Shown in pieces: positions 44,963-54,917 of a stretch of 64,000 nt of DNA. The DNA comes from an uncultured beta proteobacterium (lineage in GTDB: Bacteria; Pseudomonadota; Gammaproteobacteria; Burkholderiales; Burkholderiaceae): the NCBI GenBank assembly GCA_903821995.1, contig CAIJNI010000039.1, forward strand, positions 16,139 to 80,138, read 5' to 3'. Within the stretch, counting starts at the first letter, position 1; each line of letters starts with the position of its first letter. Under the pieces are notes generated by a model that was given only the letters and a program-made list of their open reading frames with translations, was not told the DNA's origin and did not search any database. The translations under genes and the position numbers were made by a program.

Positions 44963-44990
44963 GACTAGGGTTTTGTAAGAAACCCTAGTC
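44963..44990 (+). terminator. Hairpin after the GST pair
   Basis: GACTAGGGTTT (44963-44973) pairs with AAACCCTAGTC (44980-44990). The tail TTCGTT is only moderately T-rich. It ends seven bases before the ATG of the next gene. Confidence 0.7.
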
Positions 44991-44997
44991 TTCGTTC

Positions 44998-46146
44998 ATG
45001 TCTAATTCATTTGACCAAATCATATCGCGTAAAAATACGCAATCCATTCGTTGGGACAAGTATCCTGCTGATGTAATACCGTTGTGGGTTGCTGATATGG
45101 ATTTTATATGTCCGCAGTTTATTTTGGATGGATTACAAAAACGTTTGCAGCATGGAATCTTAGGATACACGTATGCTAGCGAAACTTTTAAACAAAAGAT
45201 CGTTGATTATATTGATCGACAATATGGTTGCTTGATTGAAAAAGAATGGATCACATTTTTACCAAGTGTAGTTTCTGGGCTTCATCTTGCTGCGCAGCAT
45301 TTATTGGGATCATCTGATCACGCATTGGTTCCTTCTCCTGCTTATCACCATTTCTATGATTCGGTTAATCAAGCAGGGAAACAATTTTCAGAGTTCCATA
45401 TGACTCTTAAAGATGGACGATGGGTCTTTTCCATTGATGAATTAGAAGCTCTTGTAAAACCTAATACGCGTTTACTCATGCTTTGTAATCCTCACAATCC
45501 AGGCGGTACGGTATTTAGGAAAGAAGAGTTAATTGAGTTAAGTGATTTTTGTCTCAAACATCAAATCATTTTATGCACTGATGAGATTCATGCTGATTTG
45601 ATTTTAGATGAAGGGTTGAGACATACACCACTTGTAGGTCTAAATCACCTCATTACGGAAAATAGCTTTAGTTTGATGTCCTTAAATAAGGTGTTTAATT
45701 TTCCGGGGATTGGACTTGCTTGGATGGTCACAAAGAATGTTGAGATTAGAAGAAAAATGACTGCCCAAATTCATGCATCTGTTCCTGAGCCTAATTTATT
45801 TGCATATCTTGCGACTGAACTTGCTATGACGCCAGATAGTCCGAGTTCAGACTGGTACAAAGAATTAATTATCTATTTACGTCACAATAGAGACTTAGTA
45901 GAAGAGCGAATTAAGACTATTCCTCAACTCAGTATGGCTCATCTTGAATCGACTTATCTTGCGTGGATTGATGCTAGTCAATTGCAGCTCACGGATCCAC
46001 AGGAGTATTTTTTAAAGGCTGGTGTAGCGCTCTCACCAGGAACTCAATTTAGAGCACCTCAATTCTTGAGATTAAATTTTGGTGTGCCTAAGACCATCTT
46101 AAGTCAAGCCTTGGACCGAATAGAGAAAGCGTGTCAGTTAATCTAA
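44998..46146 (+). CDS. PatB/MalY-type aminotransferase (C-S lyase)
   Basis: 382-residue fold-type I PLP enzyme. The start NSFDQIISRKNTQSIRWDKY and PLWVADMDF are hallmarks of PatB/MalY. PLP contacts appear in CNPHNPGGTVFRKEEL, TDEIHADL and the lysine loop SLMSLNKVFNFPGIG. These enzymes cleave cystathionine-type C-S bonds. With the two GST genes upstream, beta-lyase breakdown of glutathione or cysteine conjugates is plausible. RarD gene start overlaps its stop. Confidence 0.9.
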   Translation: MSNSFDQIISRKNTQSIRWDKYPADVIPLWVADMDFICPQFILDGLQKRLQHGILGYTYASETFKQKIVDYIDRQYGCLIEKEWITFLPSVVSGLHLAAQHLLGSSDHALVPSPAYHHFYDSVNQAGKQFSEFHMTLKDGRWVFSIDELEALVKPNTRLLMLCNPHNPGGTVFRKEELIELSDFCLKHQIILCTDEIHADLILDEGLRHTPLVGLNHLITENSFSLMSLNKVFNFPGIGLAWMVTKNVEIRRKMTAQIHASVPEPNLFAYLATELAMTPDSPSSDWYKELIIYLRHNRDLVEERIKTIPQLSMAHLESTYLAWIDASQLQLTDPQEYFLKAGVALSPGTQFRAPQFLRLNFGVPKTILSQALDRIEKACQLI

Positions 46147-47045
46147 TGGAAGATTCCAAAAAAGGATATTTAAGCGCTATTTTTGCTTTCTTATTATGGG
46201 GGTCAATGCCCTTATATATGAATATGTTGAGTAATGTATCAACTTCGCAAATTGTGGTTCATCGTATTATTTGGTCTGTTGGTCTTTTGATTCCCATGTT
46301 GTATTTGAGTAAGGAGTTAAAGAGTTTTTATCAAAATATAACGCCAAAGAATATTGCTATTTATGCTTTTACGGCACTTTGTGTAGGATCTAACTGGGTT
46401 TTATATATTCTTACTGTGAAGAATGGTAGGGTGCTAGAAGCAAGTCTAGGATATTTTATTAATCCACTAGCTAGTGTCTTATTAGGGATTTTTATTCTTA
46501 AAGAAAAACTCAGGCCCTGGCAAATTGTGTCTGTTAGTTTGGCTGCATTTGGAGTAGCATACTTAAGTTTTGATTATGGGCGTATTCCTTGGTTTGCTTT
46601 AGGATTAGCTATTACCTTTGCAGTATATGGTTTGGTGCGTAAACTCTCCCCATTGGGTGCTACCCAGGGCTTGACACTGGAGACATTGATTCTTTTGCCA
46701 GTTGCTCTTTCGTTCTTAATTTACTATATTTGGATTGGAGAAAGTTCATTTGGTCACGCAGGGGTGAGTACTGATCTATGGTTACTCAGCACAGGTGTCA
46801 TGACTACGATCCCATTGCTTCTATTCAATATTGCTGCACAACGTATCTCTTTGACGCATATTGGGATCATTCAATATATTGGACCTAGCTTGCAATTCAT
46901 TACTGGTGTGTTTTTATTTCATGAGGCCATATCAACGCATCGTTTAATTGGTTTTATCTTTGTATGGCTTGGACTATTAGTATTTTGTTCAGAGGGACTT
47001 ATACGAAATGCTCAGAAAACTTCGGTTTTAAAAACTTCAAGTTGA
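46146..47045 (+). CDS. rarD: RarD-type EamA permease
   Basis: About 299 residues, ten hydrophobic segments in two EamA halves. KKGYLSAIFAFLLWGSMPLY, then EIVVHRIIWS-like residues (QIVVHRIIWSVGLLIPML), and ASLGYFINPLASVLLGIF in the first half, with QYIGPSLQFITGVFLFHE in the second, are RarD signatures. ATG 46146 overlaps the aminotransferase stop (TAATG), which indicates coupling and argues against the GTG at 46131. Substrate unknown. Confidence 0.88.
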   Translation: MEDSKKGYLSAIFAFLLWGSMPLYMNMLSNVSTSQIVVHRIIWSVGLLIPMLYLSKELKSFYQNITPKNIAIYAFTALCVGSNWVLYILTVKNGRVLEASLGYFINPLASVLLGIFILKEKLRPWQIVSVSLAAFGVAYLSFDYGRIPWFALGLAITFAVYGLVRKLSPLGATQGLTLETLILLPVALSFLIYYIWIGESSFGHAGVSTDLWLLSTGVMTTIPLLLFNIAAQRISLTHIGIIQYIGPSLQFITGVFLFHEAISTHRLIGFIFVWLGLLVFCSEGLIRNAQKTSVLKTSS

Positions 47046-47048
47046 GTA

Positions 47049-47984
47049 TTAACTTAATTCAATTAAGTTGACTAGGGTAAGTAGTGTTTGATTAACTGGC
47101 GTGGGTATACCTAAGGCTATACCTTTAGACACAATGGCTCCATTGATTTCACTTATTTCCGTATGACGTTTTTTCTGAAGGTCTTGTGCCGTAGAGGAAT
47201 ATTGAAGTGCCATTGATTCTGGGATTCCAAGAATTAATTTTCTAATCGCATTTTCATTTAAATAAATACCCTCCGCTTTAGCAACTAAAAGACATTCTTG
47301 AAGAATGAGCTCAATCAAATCAGAAGCACCTACACTTTTAAATAAGTTGGCATAATTCCAATTAACGATTGCAGACATTGCGTTAAAAGCGCAATTAATA
47401 ATGAGCTTAGTCCAAAGTGCCTCGTTGATATTAGTTACTTCTTGACAATCAATTTGTGCGGAATTAAAAAAGGAGATGAGATTCTTAAGTGCACTTCTGT
47501 CGGATTCGTTAAGAGCGTTGCCACCTAGAAATATTTCTCCTCCGCCTAGATGAGAAACTTCATTAGGTGCATTAACAGTGACTGCTGTATAAATGAGTGC
47601 AGAAAAACATGTGTTTGGGATATATCTTTTGATTTCTGTTAGATTATTTAAGCCGTTTTGTAGACTAACTAAGACGGCGTTTTGACTGATCCAGGGTTGA
47701 ATTAATTTGGCAATATCTTTGGTATGGGTTGCTTTGACACATATTAAGATGAGGTCACTATATTTGATGTCTTCAATTTGGTGAGTCAGCTTGATTGAAA
47801 CGTGCGTTGTTTTCTCTCTCCAAAGGATATGTAGTCCTTCAGAAATTAGGGTTTGATTAGTAGGGTCGTGAATATCCTTGACTAAGAAAGTGACATCGGG
47901 ATGGGCGTTAGCTAAAAGACCTCCAAAATACCTTCCGATACCTCCGGCTCCTATCACAGTGATTTTTTGGAATGGACTCATCAA
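47049..47984 (-). CDS. Ketopantoate reductase-family (PanE/ApbA) protein
   Basis: 311 residues. Nucleotide loop VIGAGGIGRYFGGLLA at the N-terminus, CVKATHTKDIAKLI in the dinucleotide domain, and the C-terminal domain with the catalytic-type Lys in ALWTKLIINCAFNAMSA. PanE reduces 2-dehydropantoate to pantoate for coenzyme A; many family members in Burkholderiales are paralogues of unclear substrate. Convergent with rarD and 5 bp after hemW in the same direction. Confidence 0.88.
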   Translation of the reverse strand: MMSPFQKITVIGAGGIGRYFGGLLANAHPDVTFLVKDIHDPTNQTLISEGLHILWREKTTHVSIKLTHQIEDIKYSDLILICVKATHTKDIAKLIQPWISQNAVLVSLQNGLNNLTEIKRYIPNTCFSALIYTAVTVNAPNEVSHLGGGEIFLGGNALNESDRSALKNLISFFNSAQIDCQEVTNINEALWTKLIINCAFNAMSAIVNWNYANLFKSVGASDLIELILQECLLVAKAEGIYLNENAIRKLILGIPESMALQYSSTAQDLQKKRHTEISEINGAIVSKGIALGIPTPVNQTLLTLVNLIELS

Positions 47985-47989
47985 TCACG

Positions 47990-49204
47990 TTAAGGTAAGA
48001 ACAGCTCTTGGAGATTATTGAGAAATCTTAAGCCCAGTGGTGTTGCTTGTAATTGATTGATGTCATTAATTAGCAGACCTTTTTCTTGAGCGAGTGATAA
48101 TTGCTTTGATATTTGTAGCAAAGTGATGCCTGTTCTATTTTCAAATTCAGGTGCAGGAACGCCATGAATAAGCCTTAAGGCATTGAGCATAAACTCAAAG
48201 GGTAATTCTTTCGAGGCGACAATTTTTTCTTCTATGATAGCTTGACCATCATCAGTCATTTTACGAATGTAGGTTTCAGGATGTTTTTCTTTAACGGTAC
48301 GCATTATTTTTTCTGGAAATGATATTTTTCCATGCGCTCCAGCTCCAATACCAACATAATCGCCAAAGGACCAATAGTTCTGATTATGCCAACAGCTATG
48401 TTTCTTTTTAGCAAATGCTGAAATTTCGTAGCGATCATATCCATTCTTTTGAAGAAGGCTTAGTAAAGCTTCTTGCATATCATCAATCAAATCTTCATCA
48501 GGAAGAGTCGGTGGGTTTGAAGAGAAGAGTGTATTGGGCTCTAGGGTTAATTGGTAAAGTGAAATATGGCCTGTATCAAATGCTAATGCTTGTTGAAGGT
48601 CGTCTATTGCTTCAGAAAGTGTTTGCTGAGGTAGTCCATACATCAAGTCTATGTTGATCAACTTGAAATACTTTTGGGCAGTTAAGACGGCAAGTTTAGC
48701 TTCATCGGCGTTATGGATGCGTCCAAGACTTTCGAGTTTTGAAGTTTGAAAACTTTGAACCCCTATTGAAATCCTGTTCACGCCACTTGCTGCGTAACTC
48801 TCAAATTTTCCTGATTCGACCGAGCTTGGGTTGGCTTCTAATGTGATTTCAATATCTGGAGCCATAGGAAGACGTGCCCGGATATCTGCCAAGATCTGAT
48901 CAAGCCCTGCGGCAGACAATAAGCTTGGAGTGCCACCACCGATAAAAATAGAATGGATTGGGCGCCCCCAAATGAGAGGTAACGTAGACTCTAAATCTTT
49001 TCTTAGGGCTTCTATGTATGCGTTTTCGTTAAAAGATTTTTTATTTTCATGGGAATTGAAGTCACAATAAGGACACTTTTTAACACACCATGGAAAGTGA
49101 ACATAAAGTGAAAGGGGCGGTAGTGTAGTTAAATTAATTCCGCTTAATTTCTTTGAGGTATTTAAGCCACTATGAGGCTTAAATTTTAAAATCGATGTGT
49201 TCAT
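47990..49204 (-). CDS. hemW: Radical SAM haem chaperone HemW
   Basis: 404-residue radical-SAM protein. The FeS motif is FPWCVKKCPYCDF (C-x3-C-x2-C), followed by FIGGGTPSLL and the SIGVQSF motif. The C-terminal HemW-specific winged-helix part includes FEFMLNALRLIHGVP. HemW inserts haem into respiratory proteins; it is often misannotated as oxygen-independent coproporphyrinogen oxidase. The usual first domain starts about 28 residues in, so the N-terminus is slightly long. Start overlaps the rdgB stop. Confidence 0.93.
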   Translation of the reverse strand: MNTSILKFKPHSGLNTSKKLSGINLTTLPPLSLYVHFPWCVKKCPYCDFNSHENKKSFNENAYIEALRKDLESTLPLIWGRPIHSIFIGGGTPSLLSAAGLDQILADIRARLPMAPDIEITLEANPSSVESGKFESYAASGVNRISIGVQSFQTSKLESLGRIHNADEAKLAVLTAQKYFKLINIDLMYGLPQQTLSEAIDDLQQALAFDTGHISLYQLTLEPNTLFSSNPPTLPDEDLIDDMQEALLSLLQKNGYDRYEISAFAKKKHSCWHNQNYWSFGDYVGIGAGAHGKISFPEKIMRTVKEKHPETYIRKMTDDGQAIIEEKIVASKELPFEFMLNALRLIHGVPAPEFENRTGITLLQISKQLSLAQEKGLLINDINQLQATPLGLRFLNNLQELFLP

Positions 49205-49800
49205 CTTTTGAAGTCGAACTTGATTTGCTGAAGTAATTCAGCCATCGCGATACTTCTATGACTGATCTTATTTTTTTCTACTAATGAAATTTCTGCAGCT
49301 GTTAAGCCAAGTGACGGGAGGAAAAAATAAGGATCATAACCAAAGCCGAATTTTCCGCGAGGGGTATCTATGACTTCACCATGCCATCTTCCAATTGCAA
49401 TCAACGGTTCAGGATCGAGACTATGTCTTACTAGAGTAATTGCGCAAACATAATGAGCTTTTTTATTGGGCTCATTTTTTAATAGGCTAATGAGTTTTTG
49501 ATTATTTAGCTCATCAGTGGCATCCTTTCCGGAAAATCGTGCTGAAAGGATGCCAGGAGCACCTTGCAAAGCTTCGACACAAATACCAGAGTCATCGGCT
49601 AAGGCTGGCATCCCACTAGCTTTGCTTGCATGTCTGGCCTTAGTCAACGAGTTTTCTACAAATGTGAAGAAAGGTTCTTCCGCAGGTGTAATGTTTAGGC
49701 TTTCTTGAGAAATTAATTCAATACCTAATGGCGACAAAAGCGCATGAAATTCCAGAAGCTTTCCAGCATTACTTGAAGCAAGAACTATATTTTTTAACAT
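49201..49800 (-). CDS. rdgB: Non-canonical purine NTP pyrophosphatase
   Basis: 199-residue dITP/XTP pyrophosphatase that keeps hypoxanthine- and xanthine-containing nucleotides out of DNA. Motifs: VLASSNAGKLLEF at the N-terminus, ADDSGICVEAL, APGILSARFSG, then GFGYDPYFFLP and KNKISHRSIAM. Full length. Overlaps hemW and lies 14 bp after rph; the order rph-rdgB-hemW is common in Burkholderiales. Confidence 0.96.
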   Translation of the reverse strand: MLKNIVLASSNAGKLLEFHALLSPLGIELISQESLNITPAEEPFFTFVENSLTKARHASKASGMPALADDSGICVEALQGAPGILSARFSGKDATDELNNQKLISLLKNEPNKKAHYVCAITLVRHSLDPEPLIAIGRWHGEVIDTPRGKFGFGYDPYFFLPSLGLTAAEISLVEKNKISHRSIAMAELLQQIKFDFKR

Positions 49801-49814
49801 ATCAGTAGGGTAGA

Positions 49815-50546
49815 TTAGTGGCTATTTAATGCTTCTATCTGTTTTTGTTTTAATAGAGTAATTGCTTGCTGACCCAGGTCAAGTAGTTGTACAAGTTCTT
49901 CGCGAGAAAAGCTTGCGCCTTCTGCAGTACCTTGTATTTCGACAATACCCCCTTGACCAGTCATCACTATATTCATATCTGTATCACAGGCAGAATCTTC
50001 TGCATAGTCCAAATCAGCGACTGGTTTACCTTGGAAAATGCCAACAGAAATAGCGGCAATCGAATCGATTAAAGGGTCTTCTTTGATTGAGCCCTTTTTT
50101 AGAAGGGTATTAACAGCATCACGCACAGCGATATATGAGCCTGTAATCGCTGCAGTTCTTGTACCTCCATCGGCCTGAATGACATCACAATCCACATGGA
50201 TGGTTCTTTCCCCTAATTTTTTAAGATCAAACACACTGCGAAGCGATCTTCCGATAAGACGTTGGATTTCTTGTGTACGTCCTGATTGCTTACCTCTAGC
50301 AGCTTCACGATCACTTCTTGTGTGGGTTGAGCGCGGTAGCATGCCGTATTCTGCGGTCACCCAGCCTTCGCCTGTACCTTTTTGATGAGGCGGAACTTTA
50401 TCCAGAATACTTGCGGTACATAGCACTTGTGTATCACCACAGCAAATTAAAACAGATCCTTCTGCATGTTTTGTAAAGTGCCGTTTAATCGTTATTTCAC
50501 GTATTTCGTGGGGTTTGCGAAGGCTTGGTCGGATAAATGAGGTCAT
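49815..50546 (-). CDS. rph: Ribonuclease PH
   Basis: Phosphorolytic 3'-to-5' exoribonuclease that trims tRNA 3' ends. About 243 residues with [44 protein letters not shown] (in part), IDCD-like [20 protein letters not shown] and [18 protein letters not shown]. The start is taken at the ATG read as [12 protein letters not shown]; a TTG 18 bp upstream is less likely. Divergent from yicC. Confidence 0.95.
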   Translation of the reverse strand: MTSFIRPSLRKPHEIREITIKRHFTKHAEGSVLICCGDTQVLCTASILDKVPPHQKGTGEGWVTAEYGMLPRSTHTRSDREAARGKQSGRTQEIQRLIGRSLRSVFDLKKLGERTIHVDCDVIQADGGTRTAAITGSYIAVRDAVNTLLKKGSIKEDPLIDSIAAISVGIFQGKPVADLDYAEDSACDTDMNIVMTGQGGIVEIQGTAEGASFSREELVQLLDLGQQAITLLKQKQIEALNSH

Positions 50547-50632
50547 AATGGTTTGCTTATTCAAATTGAAGGATTAAAACATGATTTTGCCAGTGATTTG
50601 GCTTACTGCATCAGACACTTTACAATGAAGCC

Positions 50633-51571
50633 ATGATATATAGTATGACAGGCTACGGGGCGGCCAGTTCCCCAATGATTTTGAATCACACCACGACGGC
50701 GATAGTGTATGCCGAGTGCAGGACCGTTAATGGACGTTTCTTAGACTTAAGCCTTCGAGTTCCTGAGGAATTAAGAGGTCTCGAGGGGGCTTTGCGTGAG
50801 CTTGTTGGAAAAAAAGTCAATCGAGGTAAGGTTGAGCTCAAGATCTATATTCAAAAGGAAAGCTCTGATGAGGGGGGTAGTTCCTCTGATACCAAGTTTT
50901 TGCATTCATTTGACCAGAAAGTGATTGAAGAGTTGCAGAGCAAGCAGAAGATCATTCAACTCCACTTTCCTTTAGCAAGCCTACTCAGTGTTAAAGATAT
51001 CTTAACTTGGCCGGGTATTCTTAAAGATGAAAATTCTAATACAGAGCTTCTGACGCAAGTTGTGACTCAAACAGCAGGTCAGGCAATGGATGCGCTACTT
51101 GATAGCAGGGGTGTTGAGGGTTTGGCCTTATCTCAGGTGATCACGCAATGTGTTGATCAAATGGAAGGCATTGTGAATAAGCTGGAGCCGATGCTTCCCT
51201 TGATGATTCAAAATTATCAAAATAAACTTTTTGATAAATTACATAATCTCTTGATGAGTGTTAATGAACAGGGACAGACCCTAACAAGAGATGAAGTTTC
51301 AGACCGGATTAAACAAGAGGTGGTTTTATATGGCGTCAAAATTGATGTTGCCGAAGAAATAGCGCGTCTTAAAACCCATTTTAAGGCTGTCAAAGCAGCT
51401 TTAACCAAAGGAAGTCCTGTTGGTAAGCGCCTGGATTTCTTGATGCAAGAATTGCAACGTGAAAGTAATACGCTAGGCTCTAAATCGGTTACCCAAGAGG
51501 CGAGTGATGCCTCAATGGAGTTAAAACTCATTGTTGAGCAAATTCGAGAGCAGGTGCAAAATCTTGAGTAA
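50633..51571 (+). CDS. yicC: YicC-family endoribonuclease
   Basis: 312 residues. Start IYSMTGYGAAS and ECRTVNGRFLDLSLRVPEELR (in part) match YicC; the C-terminal DUF1732 part has RLDFLMQELQRESNTLGSK. YicC-type proteins are RNases that affect small RNA turnover; this is known from other bacteria. Adjacent to gmk as usual. Confidence 0.93.
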   Translation: MIYSMTGYGAASSPMILNHTTTAIVYAECRTVNGRFLDLSLRVPEELRGLEGALRELVGKKVNRGKVELKIYIQKESSDEGGSSSDTKFLHSFDQKVIEELQSKQKIIQLHFPLASLLSVKDILTWPGILKDENSNTELLTQVVTQTAGQAMDALLDSRGVEGLALSQVITQCVDQMEGIVNKLEPMLPLMIQNYQNKLFDKLHNLLMSVNEQGQTLTRDEVSDRIKQEVVLYGVKIDVAEEIARLKTHFKAVKAALTKGSPVGKRLDFLMQELQRESNTLGSKSVTQEASDASMELKLIVEQIREQVQNLE

Positions 51572-51594
51572 GTTAATATTTTCTATGAGGAGAT

Positions 51595-52221
51595 ATGATG
51601 GCCTATAGTGGGAGTATGTTGATGGTTGTTGCGCCATCTGGCGCAGGCAAATCCTCGTTAGTGAATGCTCTATTAAAAGATGACTCTAGCTTGATGCTGT
51701 CGGTATCATTTACGACAAGAAGTCCTAGGCCTGGCGAAGAGAATGGACGGGAATACCACTTTGTTTCTCAGGAGGAGTTTAATCGTCGGAAAAATGACGG
51801 TGATCTTTTAGAGTGGGCGTTAGTGCATTCTAATTATTATGGCACTTCCAAATCATGGTTAGAGGCTCAAGTTAAAGAAGGAAGGGATGTTATTTTAGAA
51901 ATTGATTGGCAGGGTGCTCAGCAAATTAAGCGGCTCATCCCTGAAGCTATTTGGGTCTTTATATTGCCACCATCATTGGGCATCCTAGAAGATCGCTTAA
52001 GGAATAGGGGGCAGGATGACGAAGAGACTATTCAGCGTCGTTTAAATGCTGCAAATCAAGAAATTAGCCATATTTCCGAATCTGACTACTGTATTGTGAA
52101 TGATGACTTTGACACTGCTTTAACCCAACTTCGGCAAATTACGATGGCAAGTAGGCTCAAAACCCAGAATCAACTTTCGAGATATTCAACATTAGTGCAC
52201 TCATTTCAAGCTAATAAATAG
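51595..52221 (+). CDS. gmk: Guanylate kinase
   Basis: 208 residues. Phosphorylates GMP to GDP. P-loop VVAPSGAGKSSLV, GMP-binding SFTTRSPRPGEENGREYHFVS (in part), lid and the adenine-side LRNRGQDDEETIQRRL. GGAGATATG gives its ribosome site. Upstream of rpoZ-spoT, a standard arrangement in which guanine nucleotide and (p)ppGpp metabolism are linked. Confidence 0.96.
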   Translation: MMAYSGSMLMVVAPSGAGKSSLVNALLKDDSSLMLSVSFTTRSPRPGEENGREYHFVSQEEFNRRKNDGDLLEWALVHSNYYGTSKSWLEAQVKEGRDVILEIDWQGAQQIKRLIPEAIWVFILPPSLGILEDRLRNRGQDDEETIQRRLNAANQEISHISESDYCIVNDDFDTALTQLRQITMASRLKTQNQLSRYSTLVHSFQANK

Positions 52222-52323
52222 ACTAAAGCATCAGTTAGGGACTTTCTTGGGTACTTTGCTGTAAAATAGTCCAATAAATCTAACCTATCGGTTAGATAAG
52301 CAAATTGACTTGAGAGAATAACC

Positions 52324-52527
52324 ATGGCAAGAATTACCGTTGAAGATTGTTTAAAGACCATCCCTAATCGTTTTGAACTCGTTTTAGCTGCTACTTATCG
52401 TGCGCGCCAATTGGTTCAAGGGCATACTCCTCGCGTAGAATCCAAGAACAAACCTACGGTAACGGCATTGCGTGAAGTAGCTGCTGGAATGACGGATCGT
52501 GATATGTTGTCAAAGGTACCTCTTTAA
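52324..52527 (+). CDS. rpoZ: RNA polymerase omega subunit
   Basis: 67 residues. [20 protein letters not shown] and [14 protein letters not shown] match omega, the small RNAP subunit that assists assembly and forms part of the ppGpp site. spoT follows after 13 bp, as in most proteobacteria. A hairpin, ATCTAACC/GGTTAGAT, lies in its leader (52278-52297). Confidence 0.96.
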   Translation: MARITVEDCLKTIPNRFELVLAATYRARQLVQGHTPRVESKNKPTVTALREVAAGMTDRDMLSKVPL

Positions 52528-52540
52528 TTGAGAGACTCTC

Positions 52541-54892
52541 ATGGCCCTTCAGACGACACCCTCGGGCAATGAGTTTTCATTAAATCAATCACTGAATTCA
52601 GCGGTAGTAGACCCAGATGCAAAAGGGATTTTAGCGGCGTTATTAGAGAAATCCGGAAGACACCTTTTTGGCCCAACATTGGCGCCAGTTCAAGCCCCAA
52701 AGCTGCAAGTTGTAAGTATTGCTGTATTAACTGATAAGCTCAGCTACCTCAAATCTTCTGAAATAAAGCTCATCAAAAAAGCATTTCATTATGCAGATGA
52801 GGCGCATCTTGGGCAATATCGCCATAGTGGCGAGCCCTATATTACCCATCCACTTGCGGTAGCTGAGTTGTGTGCAGAATGGAAATTAGATGCTTTTGCG
52901 ATTATGTCCGCTTTATTACATGATGTAGTTGAAGATACGGGAAGAACCCATACTGAAATTAATGAAATTTTTGGTAGTAAGGTTGGGGAGCTTGTTGATG
53001 GCCTGACTAAACTGGATAAATTAGAGTTTCAGAGTCATGCAGAGGCGCAGGCAGAAAGTTTTAGAAAAATGTTTATGGCGATGGCGCGAGATATTCGGGT
53101 CATTTTGGTCAAACTGGCTGACCGCATGCACAATATGCGTACTTTAGAATCTGTGACGCAACATAAGCGTCATCGTATTGCACTTGAGACTTCAGAAATA
53201 TTTGCACCGATTGCTCACCGATTAGGATTAAATTTAATTTACCGTGAGCTTGAAGATTTAAGTTTTCAAAACGCCTGGCCGATGAGGTATCAGACTTTAG
53301 ATAAAGCGGTAAAAAAAGCTCGAGGAAATCGCAAAGAGACCATTAATCGCATATTGGATGATGTTAGAAAATCATTTTCTAAGGTTAATTTAGAAGTAGA
53401 TATTCGCGGACGTGAAAAAAGTCTTGCTAGTATTTATCACAAAATGAAAACTAAACATTTAAGCTTTAATGAAGTTTTAGATGTTTATGGATTTCGAGTA
53501 ACTGTTAAGACTCATGATGAATGTTATCGTGCTCTAGGAATTTTGCATGCCTTATACAAACCCATGCCTGGAAAGTTTAAGGACTATATTGCAATACCTA
53601 AGCTCAATGGCTATCAATCCTTGCATACGACAATGATTGGCCCTTTTGGGATGCCTGTGGAGTTTCAAATAAGAACCTTGTTGATGCACCAAGTTGCCGA
53701 AGCGGGGGTTGCTGCTCATTGGGTGTACAAGGATGGTCGCGAAGAAATGACTGATGTTCGGGAGAGGGCGCATCAGTGGTTGCAATCATTGATTGACCTT
53801 GAAGATGCAAGTCAGGATCCGCAGGAATTTTTAGAGCATGTCAAAATTGATCTGTTCCCAGATTCGGTTTATGTCTTTACGCCAAAAGGTCATATTAGAG
53901 CTTTGCCACGAGGAGCTACAGCCCTTGATTTTGCATATTCAGTTCATAGTGACTTAGGTAATAATTGTATTGCTGTCAAGATCAATGGCAATCAACTTCC
54001 GCTCAGAACTGAAATTAAGAATGGTGACATTGTTGAAATAATTACAGCTCCTTACTCACAACCAAATCCTGCTTGGTTAAGTTTTATTAGAACGGGTCGT
54101 GCACGAGCTTCAATTCGGCATGCATTAAAAACCAAGAGTTTTGAAGAGTCATTGCAATTAGGGGAGCGACTCTTGTTGCAATCTTTGCGTCATCAAGAAG
54201 TAGATATTGCTTTAGTCACGGTTGAAATATGGAATAAATTAATTAACTGGACGGGGACAAAAACTCGTCAAGAAATTATGGCTGATATTGCTTTGGGTAG
54301 ACGCTCTGCACAAGTCATCGCTAAAAGAATACAGCTATATATTGAAGAAGAGGGAACGCATTCTCAATTAAAAATGGATCATGCTGAATGGCAAGATAAG
54401 TCTGAATCCTTTTTGAAAAATCGTAATCATCATCCCGCATTAATTGTTAATGGAAGTGAGGGGATGTCGGTTGTATTTTCACCTTGTTGTCATCCAATTC
54501 CGGGTGATGACATTATTGGTTACATTGGGAAGGGCGAAGGCTTGCATATTCACACAGGAGATTGCCTTTATGTTCGTAAGAATCATCCTAAAGATCCAGA
54601 CAATTGGATAGAAGTTATTTGGGGGAACCCTATTGAAAGAGTGTTTGAAGTTCCTTTAAAAATTGATGTCAATAACTCAAAAGGGATTCTAGCCAAAGTT
54701 GCAAACAGTATTACTTCAGCTGATGTCAATATTAGTTATGTCAACATGGATGGTGAACCAACTGAAATTTCTGCCTCTATTCATTTGGGTATTCAGGTGA
54801 AAGACCGTGCGCATCTTGCAAGAGTGATTAGGAACCTTCGTCAGAACTCTGATGTGGTCAGGGTACTGCGAACTAAAACCCATCCCCATTAA
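52541..54892 (+). CDS. spoT: Bifunctional (p)ppGpp synthetase/hydrolase (RSH)
   Basis: 783 residues with the full RSH layout. The HD hydrolase domain holds RHSGEPYITHPLAV and LLHDVVEDTG, with HD in ALLHDVVE, and the RFHAD-like LADRMHNMRTL. The synthetase domain has GREKSLASIYHKM and YRALGILHALYKPMPGKFKDYIA (in part). TGS (VYVFTPKGHIRALPRGATA in part), the zinc-like motif and the C-terminal ACT domain follow. Both catalytic sites appear intact. rpoZ-spoT operon. Convergent with greB. Confidence 0.96.
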   Translation: MALQTTPSGNEFSLNQSLNSAVVDPDAKGILAALLEKSGRHLFGPTLAPVQAPKLQVVSIAVLTDKLSYLKSSEIKLIKKAFHYADEAHLGQYRHSGEPYITHPLAVAELCAEWKLDAFAIMSALLHDVVEDTGRTHTEINEIFGSKVGELVDGLTKLDKLEFQSHAEAQAESFRKMFMAMARDIRVILVKLADRMHNMRTLESVTQHKRHRIALETSEIFAPIAHRLGLNLIYRELEDLSFQNAWPMRYQTLDKAVKKARGNRKETINRILDDVRKSFSKVNLEVDIRGREKSLASIYHKMKTKHLSFNEVLDVYGFRVTVKTHDECYRALGILHALYKPMPGKFKDYIAIPKLNGYQSLHTTMIGPFGMPVEFQIRTLLMHQVAEAGVAAHWVYKDGREEMTDVRERAHQWLQSLIDLEDASQDPQEFLEHVKIDLFPDSVYVFTPKGHIRALPRGATALDFAYSVHSDLGNNCIAVKINGNQLPLRTEIKNGDIVEIITAPYSQPNPAWLSFIRTGRARASIRHALKTKSFEESLQLGERLLLQSLRHQEVDIALVTVEIWNKLINWTGTKTRQEIMADIALGRRSAQVIAKRIQLYIEEEGTHSQLKMDHAEWQDKSESFLKNRNHHPALIVNGSEGMSVVFSPCCHPIPGDDIIGYIGKGEGLHIHTGDCLYVRKNHPKDPDNWIEVIWGNPIERVFEVPLKIDVNNSKGILAKVANSITSADVNISYVNMDGEPTEISASIHLGIQVKDRAHLARVIRNLRQNSDVVRVLRTKTHPH

Positions 54893-54898
54893 TTACCC

Positions 54899-54917
54899 AG
54901 GAATGTCTACCATTCCT
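54899..54917. terminator. Hairpin between convergent spoT and greB
   Basis: AGGAATG (54899-54905) pairs with CATTCCT (54911-54917) around a 5-base loop and overlaps the greB stop. No T run, so only a weak candidate. Confidence 0.4.
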
